NCBI GenBank assembly: GCA_019414205.1
Contig: DXML01000006.1
Location: 37,769-101,768, forward strand
Direction of reading: 5' to 3'
DNA from: Collinsella sp.
GTDB lineage: Bacteria > Actinomycetota > Coriobacteriia > Coriobacteriales > Coriobacteriaceae
DNA length: 64,000 nucleotides
This document shows positions 34,497-43,528 of the stretch, piece after piece. Under the pieces are notes generated by a model. The model was given only the letters and a program-made list of their open reading frames with translations. It searched no databases and was not told where the DNA came from. The position numbers were made by a program, and so were the translations under genes. How positions within the stretch are numbered: position 1 is the stretch's first letter; each line of letters begins with the position of its first letter.

Positions 34497-35564
34497 TTGC
34501 AAGACGAACTTCCATCGAACTCTTTCGACGCGCTGTTCGCAAAAGCACGTTGTGCTGTGGCACTTCAGGACTCTGATTCGAAAAGCCTTGAGCTTTCCGC
34601 TTCTGGTGGCGCTTTTGCTTTGTTTGCTCGCTCTGTTCTTCGTGTTGGTGGTGCCGTTTTTGGAGCTTCCCTTATCGACAACGGCACTGTCCGTCATATT
34701 TGCATAAAGCGGATCGATGACTTGTATAAACTGCAAGGATCTAAATACGTTAAGAGCAACGTTGCAGATACATATGAAGAGTGTGCCCACCTTCTTTGCA
34801 AGAATACCGTAGTGCTATATTCCGGTACGCCATGCCAGATAGCGGGACTTCGAAAATATCTTGAAAAAACAGTTCCAAAGCAAGTCATTGCAAATAACTT
34901 GCTTTGCGTCGATCTCATCTGTCACGGAACACCTAAGCAGGAGATTTTTGCTGCATATCTTGAATGGCTTGCCACGAAGAGCAAAACCGATGACGGCATC
35001 CATGGCTATTCTTTTAGAAGCAAAAAGATGGGGTGGGGACTAAATTATTATTACTACTTCTATCGTCGAGGTAGAAAACACGAGGTGCTGGGGCCCGCCC
35101 GTGATGACCCATATTTCGCAGCCTTTACGAAAGGGGTCATCTATCGGAGGTGTTGTTACAAATGTCCCTTTGCAAGACTTGAACGCGTTGGAGACATCAC
35201 GATAGGAGATTATTGGGGCATCGACTCCGTTCATCCCGGTTTTTCTGACGGAAGAGGCGTTTCCGCGGTCCTGATAAACACTAGTAATGGCGAGCGCTTC
35301 TTTAATGAGTGCTGTGCCGATGAATGTAAGTGGATTAAATCAACCGTTGAAAGCATTGCTGCCAATAACTCAAATCTCGTCAAGCCAGCCTCTCGTTCTG
35401 CTGATGATGAGAGGCTGGCCAATGAGGTCGAAAGAGCGATTTCTACTGGTGACCACAAGCTGGCATTCGAAAGGCTGCTGGCTCCAAAGATTAGCTTGAT
35501 GGCAAGAATTAGGCGAATGCTTCCCTGGAAGCTTGTTCGTTTGGTTTGCGGGCATGGACGGTAA
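34497..35564 (+). CDS. Coenzyme F420 hydrogenase/dehydrogenase beta-subunit-like protein (FrhB family)
   Basis: A 355-aa protein with Cys motifs typical of the FrhB/FdhB family in capsule loci: SGGAFALFARSVL, YSGTPCQIAGLR, VDLICHGTP and CCYKCPFARLERVGDITIGDYWG. Such genes often sit beside polysaccharide pyruvyl transferases and may supply reducing power or a modified sugar; the exact reaction is not established. The TTG at 34497 is preferred because AGGAGG lies 7 bases upstream; the frame opens 10 codons earlier without a ribosome site. Confidence 0.85.
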   Translation: MQDELPSNSFDALFAKARCAVALQDSDSKSLELSASGGAFALFARSVLRVGGAVFGASLIDNGTVRHICIKRIDDLYKLQGSKYVKSNVADTYEECAHLLCKNTVVLYSGTPCQIAGLRKYLEKTVPKQVIANNLLCVDLICHGTPKQEIFAAYLEWLATKSKTDDGIHGYSFRSKKMGWGLNYYYYFYRRGRKHEVLGPARDDPYFAAFTKGVIYRRCCYKCPFARLERVGDITIGDYWGIDSVHPGFSDGRGVSAVLINTSNGERFFNECCADECKWIKSTVESIAANNSNLVKPASRSADDERLANEVERAISTGDHKLAFERLLAPKISLMARIRRMLPWKLVRLVCGHGR

Positions 35565-35693
35565 CTGCTTTTCATTTAGACGCTTGTAGTGCAAAGCCCA
35601 CTCATACAACTAACCCTAAGTGGAAATATCGACAGGCAGCTCATTCGTTACTGTCCTTAACAATTTTTAATCGAAGGCGAAAGGTATTTATTC

Positions 35694-36755
35694 ATGTATT
35701 ACATCAACGAGAGGCTAGTTAACCTCCACCGCATTTTTGACCAGAACAAGCGCGAGGGTTACCTCAGACTTGACCTGAACGAGAACCCCGAGGGGCTATC
35801 TCAAGAGTTCATCGACGGAGTTCTTTCGGGTGTGACACCCGAAATGGTAGCCCAGTACCCGGAGACACTTGAGTTTACCGAATTCCTCGCTGAAAGACTT
35901 GGTACGGACATCGAGCACCTTTCGCTTGTTAACGGGTCTTCCGAGGGCATTCGTAACATCATTGAGGCCTTCACTGCGCCCAGCGGCGAGATTGTTTGTG
36001 TATCACCATCTTACGCGATGTTCGAGGTCTACTCGAAGATGTATGGGCGCAATTTTGTGCCGGTCCCTTATAGGGATGACCTAACTATCACGGTGGATGA
36101 TGTGATCTCCAAAATCAGCGATGACACGCAGCTGTTAATTCTTGTTAATCCGAATAACCCCATGGGCAATGCCTGGAGCGAGACCGAGATGACGCGCTTT
36201 TTCGAGGAAGCGGAACGCCGTCAGATTACCGTCCTCGTTGATGAGGCATACCATTATTTCTGCCCCGAGACTTCCATCGGATACGCCCTCACTCATGATC
36301 ACGTATTTGTAACCCGCACCTTTTCCAAGCTATTCTCGCTTGCTGGAGCTCGTTTAGGCTATGTAGCAGGATGGCCTGAGGGAGTTGCTCTCGTACAGAA
36401 GCTGAATACTCCCCACAATGTAAATATGTTTGCCATGCTCTTTGCAAAGAAAATCATGGAAACCGAAGGCATGCTCGATTCCATGATCGAGAATCAGCTT
36501 GCCGGCAAACAGTGGCTCGTTGAGCAACTTGACCGTAATGGCTATGAATATCGAAGCAGCGAAGGCAATTTCATGTTCATTAAGCCGTTTAGCGACGCTT
36601 CTGAAATCGTTCGCCGCATGAAGGCCGAGAAGGGCATCCTCATTAAAGAGTATGACGGTATTGGCACTTTCGGCAGCTGCCTGAGGGTTACCACTGGTCC
36701 TAAGCTTTCGATGGAGCGATTCATGGAAGCGCTGATTGAGCTGGATAAGGCCTAA
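35694..36755 (+). CDS. HisC-like PLP-dependent aminotransferase
   Basis: A 353-aa class I/II aminotransferase of the histidinol-phosphate aminotransferase/CobD group: LRLDLNENPEGL, LVNPNNPMGNAWS, VDEAYHYFCPE and TFSKLFSLAGARLGY (PLP Lys). There are no other histidine genes here; it is followed after 2 bases by the cytidylyltransferase fusion, so it probably makes a special amino alcohol or amino sugar for the glycan. 35565-35693 before it is a gene-free gap, perhaps with an internal promoter. GC is higher than in the preceding genes. Confidence 0.85.
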   Translation: MYYINERLVNLHRIFDQNKREGYLRLDLNENPEGLSQEFIDGVLSGVTPEMVAQYPETLEFTEFLAERLGTDIEHLSLVNGSSEGIRNIIEAFTAPSGEIVCVSPSYAMFEVYSKMYGRNFVPVPYRDDLTITVDDVISKISDDTQLLILVNPNNPMGNAWSETEMTRFFEEAERRQITVLVDEAYHYFCPETSIGYALTHDHVFVTRTFSKLFSLAGARLGYVAGWPEGVALVQKLNTPHNVNMFAMLFAKKIMETEGMLDSMIENQLAGKQWLVEQLDRNGYEYRSSEGNFMFIKPFSDASEIVRRMKAEKGILIKEYDGIGTFGSCLRVTTGPKLSMERFMEALIELDKA

Positions 36756-36757
36756 AC

Positions 36758-38140
36758 ATGACTAAGGTCATAACCTACGGCACCTACGACCATCTCCATC
36801 GCGGGCATGTCCGCCTGTTGGAGCGCGCCAAGGCCTTAGGCGACTATCTAATCGTTGGCGTTACGTCGGATGACTTTGACAAACAACGCGGCAAGATTAA
36901 CGTTCAACAATCGCTTGAAGAACGCATCGCAGCAGTGCGTTCAACCGGGCTTGCGAACAAGATTGTTGTCGAAGAGTACGAAGGCCAGAAAATCGACGAC
37001 ATCAAGCGCTATGGGGTCGATATCTTTACTGTGGGATCGGATTGGGAGGGCCAATTCGATTATCTGAATGAGTACTGCAAGGTTGTGTACCTCGAGCGAA
37101 CCAGTGGTGTATCTTCTACGGAAATCCGAAGTTCGGTTAAACTTCGCTGCGGTTTAGTTGGATATACCGACTATATGAATCGCGTTTTTGCTGAATGCGG
37201 TTTGGTAAATGGTCTCGAGGTTGTCGGTATTTGTGTTGAAGATCGCAGCTTGCTAGATGAGGGTCCACTTGGAGCCAAGCTTGTAACGGATGATTACGGT
37301 AAGTTACTGAATGCGGTCGACATTGTGTATATTCACTCGCATCCTGATCGGCATTATGAACAGGTGAAACGAGCCTTAAATGCCGGCAGACATGTGATGT
37401 GCGAAGCGCCTATCGCAAAGAGCGCTAAGGAATGCAGCGAGCTTTTCGCATTAGCCGACGAGCGAGGCCTTGTGTTGATGGACTCGCTGCGCACGGCATA
37501 TTCAACCGCCTACGCACGCATGCTGTTGTTGGTTACCGGTGGACGTATTGGCGAGGTCGTTTCAGTCGATGCTACTATAACCAATCTTAAGACCAATCGT
37601 GCTCCTTTTGATACGCGTCGCGACACTGCTTGGAGCAGCATGACGGCATGGGGCCCGACGGCATTATTGCCAATCTTCCAGATACTAGGTACTAAACCTA
37701 ACTCGGTACGCATTTCGTCCTTGTGCGAAAAAAACGACAAGACTTTTGATGAGTTCTCGAGGCTTGACGTTGAGTTTCCAAACGCCGTGGCAACAGCAAA
37801 GGTTGGCTCAGGCGCTAAGTCTGAGGGCAGTCTAGTTGTATCGGGCACAAAGGGCTACATATATGTTCCTGCGCCCTGGTGGAAGACTGATTATTTCGAA
37901 ATCCGCTACGAGGACCCAGCCGATAACAGACGCTATTTCTATCAGCTAGACGGTGAAGGTATTCGCTTTGAATGGGTTTCTTTCCTAAGAATGATCGCCG
38001 ATGTCGAAAAGGGCACCACAGGTGAAGAGGCACTTCGCCGCGAAGGCGGCATTGATCGCGATATCACCAAAGCCACCTGTGAAGTTATAGGTGAATTCGA
38101 ACGCGGCGAGAGCGTAAAGTACTTAGAGTTTATAAGGTAA
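36758..38140 (+). CDS. Fusion of TagD-type cytidylyltransferase and Gfo/Idh/MocA oxidoreductase
   Basis: Residues 1-130 are a glycerol-3-phosphate cytidylyltransferase-like domain: ITYGTYDHLHRGHVRLLERA (HxGH motif) and ERTSGVSSTEIRSS (the RTEGIST-type motif). Residues about 131-460 are a NAD(P)-dependent Gfo/Idh/MocA dehydrogenase: LVGYTDYMNRVFAECG, IVYIHSHPDRHYEQV, and HVMCEAPIAKS in place of the usual EKP. Together they could reduce and CDP-activate a small phosphorylated compound, with the aminotransferase upstream and LicD as the transferase. That pathway is inference. Both domains look complete. Confidence 0.85.
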   Translation: MTKVITYGTYDHLHRGHVRLLERAKALGDYLIVGVTSDDFDKQRGKINVQQSLEERIAAVRSTGLANKIVVEEYEGQKIDDIKRYGVDIFTVGSDWEGQFDYLNEYCKVVYLERTSGVSSTEIRSSVKLRCGLVGYTDYMNRVFAECGLVNGLEVVGICVEDRSLLDEGPLGAKLVTDDYGKLLNAVDIVYIHSHPDRHYEQVKRALNAGRHVMCEAPIAKSAKECSELFALADERGLVLMDSLRTAYSTAYARMLLLVTGGRIGEVVSVDATITNLKTNRAPFDTRRDTAWSSMTAWGPTALLPIFQILGTKPNSVRISSLCEKNDKTFDEFSRLDVEFPNAVATAKVGSGAKSEGSLVVSGTKGYIYVPAPWWKTDYFEIRYEDPADNRRYFYQLDGEGIRFEWVSFLRMIADVEKGTTGEEALRREGGIDRDITKATCEVIGEFERGESVKYLEFIR

Positions 38141-38434
38141 TCATGGTTTCAGCTTTTCAGCTGGCAAAATATCGTTGAGTGATATGTATTCCCTTGGGAC
38201 ATTCAATGATGTCTGGCGAGAGCGTTCTGAATCTTTGGCGAAAACTCAATTCTAGCTATTAAAATAATCACCAGGAATGAGTGCGCTGGTTAAATGTAAT
38301 GCGCTCCTTCCTCTATATAAAGCAATTTGCAGCCACTCCATAAGCTAAGACGCTTCTGATTAATTCTCGGTCGCGAGTGCCTACTGTCTTACGATTAATC
38401 AAACCACATTATTCCTCACGCGAGCTCCATCTAG

Positions 38435-38643
38435 GGCGCCATGAAGTGCGTGAAGGCCAAGGGCGTGCCCGTGGTGGTCTACGGGCCCACGCTGGGCGCG
38501 CCGGAGTTCTTCGGCTCCGAGGTGACCACGGCCTTGAGTCCTTCAAGGCCGGCTGCAATGCGATCGTCGCCAACCGCAGGAGCGACGAGCTCGCAGATGT
38601 TTCAGAAATGGTTTATACAAGGGACTTATTTAAACGCGATTAG
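38435..38643 (+). pseudogene. Nucleotide-sugar dehydrogenase C-terminal remnant, frameshifted
   Basis: MKCVKAKGVPVVVYGPTL and APEFFGSEVTTAL in one frame, then ESFKAGCNAIVANR and ELADVSEMVYTRDLFKRD in another, together give the C-terminal domain of a UDP-glucose/UDP-ManNAc dehydrogenase. The frame changes near 38535. The N-terminal NAD domain is absent. The preceding 38141-38434 shows no gene. Codons are GC-rich until the last 50 bases, which are AT-rich. Confidence 0.75.
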
Positions 38644-38656
38644 CTGAAAGGAGATA

Positions 38657-39811
38657 ATTGAAAAGAATATTCATTTCAAAAATGATGGCCGCCTGAAGCT
38701 GCTGATCGTCGTGGGCACCCGCCCCGAGGTCATCCGCCTGTCCGAGGTCATCAAGAAGTGCCGCCGCCACTTCGACTGCCTGCTGGCGCACACCGGGTAG
38801 AACTACGACTACACGCTCAACGGCATCTTCTTCCGCGACTTGTCGCTGGACGCCGTGGGCGCCGACCTGGGCGAGACCGTGGGCAACATCATCGCCGCGA
38901 GCTATAAGCTCATGGTTGAGGTGAAGCCCGACGCGCTTCTCATCCTGGGCGACACCAACAGCTGCCTTTCCGCCATCGCGGCCAAGAGGCTCCACATCCC
39001 CATCTTCCACATGGAGGCGGGCAACCGCTGCAAGGACGAGTGCCTGCCCGAGGAGACCAACCGACGCATCGTCGACGTGATCTCCGACGTCGACCTTGCC
39101 TACTCCGAGCACGCACGCCGCTACATCAAGGACACCGGCTGCGCACCCGAGCGCACCTACGTCACGGGCTCGCCCATGGCTGAGGTGTTGCGCGCCAACC
39201 TTGATAAGATCGAGGCGTCCGATATCCTCTCCGAGCTCGGACTGGAGCCCAGGCGCTACATGTTGCTGTCGGCACACCGCGAGGAGGACATCGACACCGA
39301 GGCGAACTTCACGAGCCTGTTCACCGCGGTCAACGCGCTGGCCGAGAAATACGACATGCCGATCCTGTACTCCTGCCACCCGCGCTCCCGCAAGCGCCTG
39401 GAGGCCACCGGCTTCCGGCTGGACCCGCGCGTGCGCATGCACGAGCCCATGGGGTTCCACGACTACAACTGCCTGCAGATGAACGCCTTCGCGGTGGTCT
39501 CCGACTCCGGCACCCTGCCCGAGGAGTCCAGCTTCTTCGCGAGCGTCGGCCGCCCGTTCCCGGCGGTGTGCATCCGTACCTCCACCGAGCGCCCGGAGGC
39601 GCTGGACAAGGCGTGCTTCACGCTTGCAGGCATCTCCGAGAGGGGCCTTCTGCAAGCTGTCCATACGGCCGTCGAGCTCGACGCGGAGGGGTCGCTCCCC
39701 GAGGCGCCCGTTCCCGACTACGCCGACGAGACCGTGTCCACCAAGGTGGTCAAGATCATCCAGAGCTACACCGGCGTTGTGGACAAGATGGTGTGGAGGA
39801 AGAGCCTCTAG
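38657..39811 (+). pseudogene. wecB: Second UDP-GlcNAc 2-epimerase-like gene, interrupted by TAG
   Basis: The frame reads LKLLIVVGTRPEVIRLSEVI, then LLAHTG-stop-NYDYTLNGIFF, then a complete epimerase body (ILGDTNSCLSAIAAKR, HMEAGNRCKDECLPEE, LSAHREEDID, SDSGTLPEESSFF). Homologues have HTGQNYDY, so the TAG at 38798-38800 is a single CAG change. The expected start also reads ATT behind an AAAGGAG site, and a few residues seem lost after FFRDLSL. Without repair it can only make a truncated protein from an internal start. Different subfamily from the wecB at 23.1 kb. Confidence 0.85.
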
Positions 39812-39864
39812 CCTCATTACTAATGGATAGCCATTTTAAATATTGCCAATTATCGGCTAAACAT

Positions 39865-39909
39865 CTTGCAGATGTTGCTGACAAATTCTATACGAAAGAT
39901 TTGTATTGA
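39865..39909 (+). pseudogene. Second dehydrogenase-like C-terminal tail
   Basis: LADVADKFYTKDLY-stop closely resembles ELADVSEMVYTRDLFKRD at the end of the remnant at 38435-38643. It lies about 50 bases past the interrupted wecB. So the same gene end flanks the wecB sequence on both sides, as expected after insertion by homologous exchange. Very short, hence the modest confidence. Confidence 0.45.
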
Positions 39910-39923
39910 GGAATTAGTACAAT

Positions 39924-39956
39924 GGGCGGCCCTTTGCTTTCTGCAAAGGGCCGCCC
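39924..39956 (+). terminator. Strong hairpin at the end of the capsule locus
   Basis: A perfect 14-bp stem, GGGCGGCCCTTTGC (39924-39937) with its complement at 39943-39956 and a 5-base loop. No U-run follows. Position at the end of the polysaccharide region suggests termination. Confidence 0.7.
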
Positions 39957-40106
39957 ACCCCTTATAGCCCTCATTGCTAATAAAGCTTCGATTCTTTCAC
40001 ACAGCGAATTATAGAGCACTCGCTTTATGTGAGCCGCGCATACCTCGGACCATTCGCTGTTTGTATTTATTGCTGGCATATTACGTCCTATGTAAGGAGG
40101 AAAGGA

Positions 40107-40271
40107 ATGTTTGGAAAAGTCAGGAAAACGAGAAGCGACTGTACGGTTGGTACCTACGAGAAGAAGCATGACCTTCCTGCAGGAACACTTAGGAACTCTG
40201 ATGGTCGTAAGGCCAGAAAGGATAAAACTCTGAAATCCCTTCGAAAAGAAACCGGAAGCGACTATCGATAA
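40107..40271 (+). CDS. Small basic protein of unknown function
   Basis: A 54-aa protein, very rich in Lys and Arg (starts MFGKVRKTRSD, ends KETGSDYR). AAGGAGGAAAGG directly before the ATG is the strongest ribosome site in the area, which supports a real gene. It lies 30 bases before the STAND-like NTPase and probably shares its transcript. I recognise no family; a nucleic-acid-binding or modifier role is possible. Confidence 0.6.
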   Translation: MFGKVRKTRSDCTVGTYEKKHDLPAGTLRNSDGRKARKDKTLKSLRKETGSDYR

Positions 40272-40301
40272 CTTCTGAAACTATAAGATTGGGGTACTGC
40301 A

Positions 40302-42701
40302 ATGGGAACTGATGTCTTTGTTCTTGGCGACGATCAGAGCTATGCAGCAAGCATGGCCAATGACTACACCTTGAAGCCGTCGTCTGAGATGAGCGGTCGT
40401 TCAAGTTCGCGAGCGCATATTCAAGAAGTTGCTGCCGAAGTGCTTTCGAAGGAAAACGGGACTGGCAAGGTCTTTTCGATCCACGGGACCGGCGGGCTTG
40501 GGAAGACGTTCCTCATGGAAGAGTTGTATTCCGACTTTACACATAGGTTTACCCACAATACCGTTGTTACCAGGCATAGCTTTGAAGGAGAAGAGATAAC
40601 CTCTGAAGAGAAGATTCTAAAAGAGCTCTCGGATCTTCTTGCATGCAACGGAGTGCCAAGTCCAACCTTTAGGATGAATTACTACGCATGGAGAGCAAAA
40701 GCATCGAATTTTGCATTGGCTAAAGCCGAGTTCTGCGCTGATTTTGAGCAAGCAAAAAATAAGGGAGTCGAGATTTCGACGATGCTGTCGGGTCTTGCTG
40801 CTCCCTTTATTGATCAATTTACCCAAGGCCTTGGTGGCTCTATTCTTAATGCTGCCATTGAGATTGGGGTTTATGCAGCCGATTCTATTAAAAGTGCCAA
40901 AGCGTGTAATGAATGGAAGAGCCTAACGGAAGAGAAAACCTCCAGTGATTTGAAAAGGTCATTGGCGGCTAGTCTTAAGTCTGATATTGAAGCGTGGACT
41001 GGTCGCAATGAACGGAAGCTTATTTTCTTTTTGGATACATTTGAGAAGCTGGGTTGGGTTGCTGGTGAATGGCGAATAGGTCGATACGATTGGGCAAAGA
41101 CCATCTCGGAGGCAAAGGGGTCTCTCTGGATTGTCGCTGGGCGCTGCAGACTTGCATGGAAAAATGTGGTTCGTTTTCCTGTTCAGCTTGAGCCCATGAG
41201 CTCATCTGAAGCAGACGACCTGTTGGTGAAATGCGGAGTCAGTGATTCCGAGCTGCGTAGCTTGGCTGTGGAGAAAGCCAGAGGAATACCCGTATACTTA
41301 ATAATGCTTGCTGACATGATTAATAGATCGTCAGTCGCGGAGGCAAGGCGCGACCTTCTTTGCATTGTTGATTATGATAATCTCGTCGAAGTGTATTTAC
41401 GGGGCCTCGATGCCTCCCTTAAGCCTGCCATCTATACCGCTGCTTTTATTGAGTACTGGGACTACGAATTTATGATGGCAGTGGGGGAATCCTTCATTGA
41501 TCCTAATGCTATTGCTCAACTTGAAAATCTTTCCTTTGTATGGAAGCGGCAAGATAGCTTTGAAATGCATGAGGTTGTCGCCGATCTCATTCGTAGATCT
41601 GCTAAGGGCCCTGTCGTATTGAAGCTTTTCAAGGCGTGCGGAGATTTGCTCGGGCAGTTGGGCTCAGACGATAAAAGGACTGCCTATGCAAAGGATACTT
41701 ATAGACTTCATGTGCTCAAGGCAAGGCAACTTCTTGCTGTAGAAGGTGTGGACGTTCTTGGATCCGAGGCAGCTTTTAATGCTCGCATGCAATATGCCGA
41801 GGCGGCATGGCACAACGGTCAAGTTGAGCAGGCATATGACCTTTATAAAGAAATTCAATGTTCTTACGCTCCTACAAGCTCTGCAGATGAACCTAGCATT
41901 TATTTCTTGAGAGCAAAACTCAAGACTGCGGCTCTTAAAACTCAACTTTGGTTAACCAGAGGCGAAAGAACATGGCATGAACAAGCCATCGCAGATACCG
42001 TTGAAGTTTTAAATGACGTAAGGGAGCATTATCCGAATGAACGGCTCATTTATCTTTCGGCGCTTAATGATCTTGGTATTTCCTGGAAACGATTCAAAGA
42101 CTTCGACAAGGCTTTCTACTATCAGAATCAAGTTGTGAGAGCGCTTAAGGATAAAAAAGCCAAGGAACTAGATGCCGATGAGGCTCGCTTTATTAACAAC
42201 TACGGAGCAACATGCCAACAATACGGTGCCAAGCTTAAACAAGAGGGCAACGCTTCCGAAGGGCAAGAGTACCTTAAAAGGGCTTTGAAGTATTACGACA
42301 AGGCCTACAAAGCGCGTAAGACTCTGTTTGGCACAAACAGCCTTCAGGCTTTAATCGTGCTTACCAACAAGGGCGTTGCCAACATGTTGATGGGCAAGTA
42401 TCCTGAAGCTGAAAACATGCTTGAAAAAGCCTATAGAGGCTTTAAAAGCGGTGGTTTCCCCACGGGAGATTCCTCTTATTTGAGAGCTAGATTTCAGCTG
42501 GCCAATGTTAGCTCTAACAAAGCAAGAGAGCTCAAGGATGCTGGCTTGATCGATGAGGCGCGCATCGAGGGGCGTAAAGCGCTTGAGTTGCACAAGAAGG
42601 TTTATAACGATAAGAAAGAATGCCTAACTGAATGGGCTGTTGATACGGGAAAATCGAGAGATGCGGTAAAGGCCGCTGAAAAGTTTTTGGCAGAGCTTTA
42701 G
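40302..42701 (+). CDS. STAND-like P-loop NTPase with C-terminal helical (TPR-like) repeats
   Basis: The 799-aa protein has a Walker A motif HGTGGLGKTF (residues about 62-71) and Walker B LIFFLDTFEKLG (about 240-251) in a NACHT/NB-ARC-like ATPase, then a winged-helix-like region and, from about residue 500, helical pairs resembling TPRs (LNDLGISWKRFKDFDKAFYYQ; NKGVANMLMGKYPEAENMLE). That layout is typical of STAND sensors such as those in phage defence (Avs-type), but no effector domain is obvious at either end. The short N-terminus (60 aa) is unassigned. Confidence 0.8.
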   Translation: MGTDVFVLGDDQSYAASMANDYTLKPSSEMSGRSSSRAHIQEVAAEVLSKENGTGKVFSIHGTGGLGKTFLMEELYSDFTHRFTHNTVVTRHSFEGEEITSEEKILKELSDLLACNGVPSPTFRMNYYAWRAKASNFALAKAEFCADFEQAKNKGVEISTMLSGLAAPFIDQFTQGLGGSILNAAIEIGVYAADSIKSAKACNEWKSLTEEKTSSDLKRSLAASLKSDIEAWTGRNERKLIFFLDTFEKLGWVAGEWRIGRYDWAKTISEAKGSLWIVAGRCRLAWKNVVRFPVQLEPMSSSEADDLLVKCGVSDSELRSLAVEKARGIPVYLIMLADMINRSSVAEARRDLLCIVDYDNLVEVYLRGLDASLKPAIYTAAFIEYWDYEFMMAVGESFIDPNAIAQLENLSFVWKRQDSFEMHEVVADLIRRSAKGPVVLKLFKACGDLLGQLGSDDKRTAYAKDTYRLHVLKARQLLAVEGVDVLGSEAAFNARMQYAEAAWHNGQVEQAYDLYKEIQCSYAPTSSADEPSIYFLRAKLKTAALKTQLWLTRGERTWHEQAIADTVEVLNDVREHYPNERLIYLSALNDLGISWKRFKDFDKAFYYQNQVVRALKDKKAKELDADEARFINNYGATCQQYGAKLKQEGNASEGQEYLKRALKYYDKAYKARKTLFGTNSLQALIVLTNKGVANMLMGKYPEAENMLEKAYRGFKSGGFPTGDSSYLRARFQLANVSSNKARELKDAGLIDEARIEGRKALELHKKVYNDKKECLTEWAVDTGKSRDAVKAAEKFLAEL

Positions 42702-42859
42702 TGGGCGATTGTTGGCTGTTTGTTTGTATTGATTCGTGTTGGATCGTCTAACTGTAAAAGTCTTTAAAGGCCACTATTTACCGTTTATCGAGAAGAAGTT
42801 TATTGCTACGACACGAGTGCTAAAATCAGCTCATCAATCTCTATATTAGGGGTGTAGCA

Positions 42860-43483
42860 ATGTTTGATACCAAAATCGCTCTTGAGCAATTTAATGCGCT
42901 TTCTGATGTTGCAAGAAAGCGATTGAGTAGCGCCCTTGATTCAATAGAGCATGGTATTTCACCTAATACAGATGCCATTCATGATCTGAGCCTTTCTCTT
43001 TCAGATTTAAGATCAGCATATGAGAAAGCAAAAGGTGCTGCCATTCATTGCGCTAACGCCGACGGTGTGAATGATGCTGATGCAGCTTTTTGCTCATATA
43101 TTGAAACAATTGACGAAAATGAACGCCGACAATTAATTGCTGCATTACAACCAATTATTTCTTTACTTGAGAGGTTTGTTAGAGTTAAGTCTGACAAGGA
43201 TGCCTTTATGGGAGACCTTATTCCCATTCAAAGCGAGGCATCAGACTTGCTTGATAGTCTAAAAAATGACCCACTGTCTTTAAATCAGGGCGAATCGGGT
43301 TTAAATAACAATGTAGTTAGGCCTAAACAGCTTTTTATGGAGGCCCTACATCATGAGGACATGACCGATGATAGGGGTATCGAACTTTCTGAAGAACTTG
43401 CCGGCCTCTTTCCGCAGCGTATTATCTACGGTCTTATAGCAGGTGTCTACTATGAACCCCACAACCCGAATCCCATAAAATAG
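42860..43483 (+). CDS. N-terminal part of a giant ATPase gene, ended by an in-frame TAG
   Basis: A 207-aa mostly helical product (MFDTKIALEQFNALSDVARK at the start) with no family I recognise. It ends NPIK-TAG at 43481-43483. The next large frame (43529-48202) is in the same frame, and the 45 bases between encode PEPQAAVYQAKSDPVLP without another stop. The two were most likely one gene of about 1780 codons split by a nonsense change. An AGGGGTG site precedes the ATG. 42702-42859 before it is a gene-free, AT-rich gap. Confidence 0.65.
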   Translation: MFDTKIALEQFNALSDVARKRLSSALDSIEHGISPNTDAIHDLSLSLSDLRSAYEKAKGAAIHCANADGVNDADAAFCSYIETIDENERRQLIAALQPIISLLERFVRVKSDKDAFMGDLIPIQSEASDLLDSLKNDPLSLNQGESGLNNNVVRPKQLFMEALHHEDMTDDRGIELSEELAGLFPQRIIYGLIAGVYYEPHNPNPIK

Positions 43484-43528
43484 CCGGAGCCTCAGGCTGC
43501 AGTTTATCAGGCAAAGAGCGACCCTGTC

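Noticed and set aside
38798..43483. Reassignment or suppression of TAG, since two genes are broken by amber codons
   Set aside because: TAG ends many intact genes here (def, the 26164 acyltransferase, the flippase), so it is a normal stop. Two independent nonsense changes are simpler.
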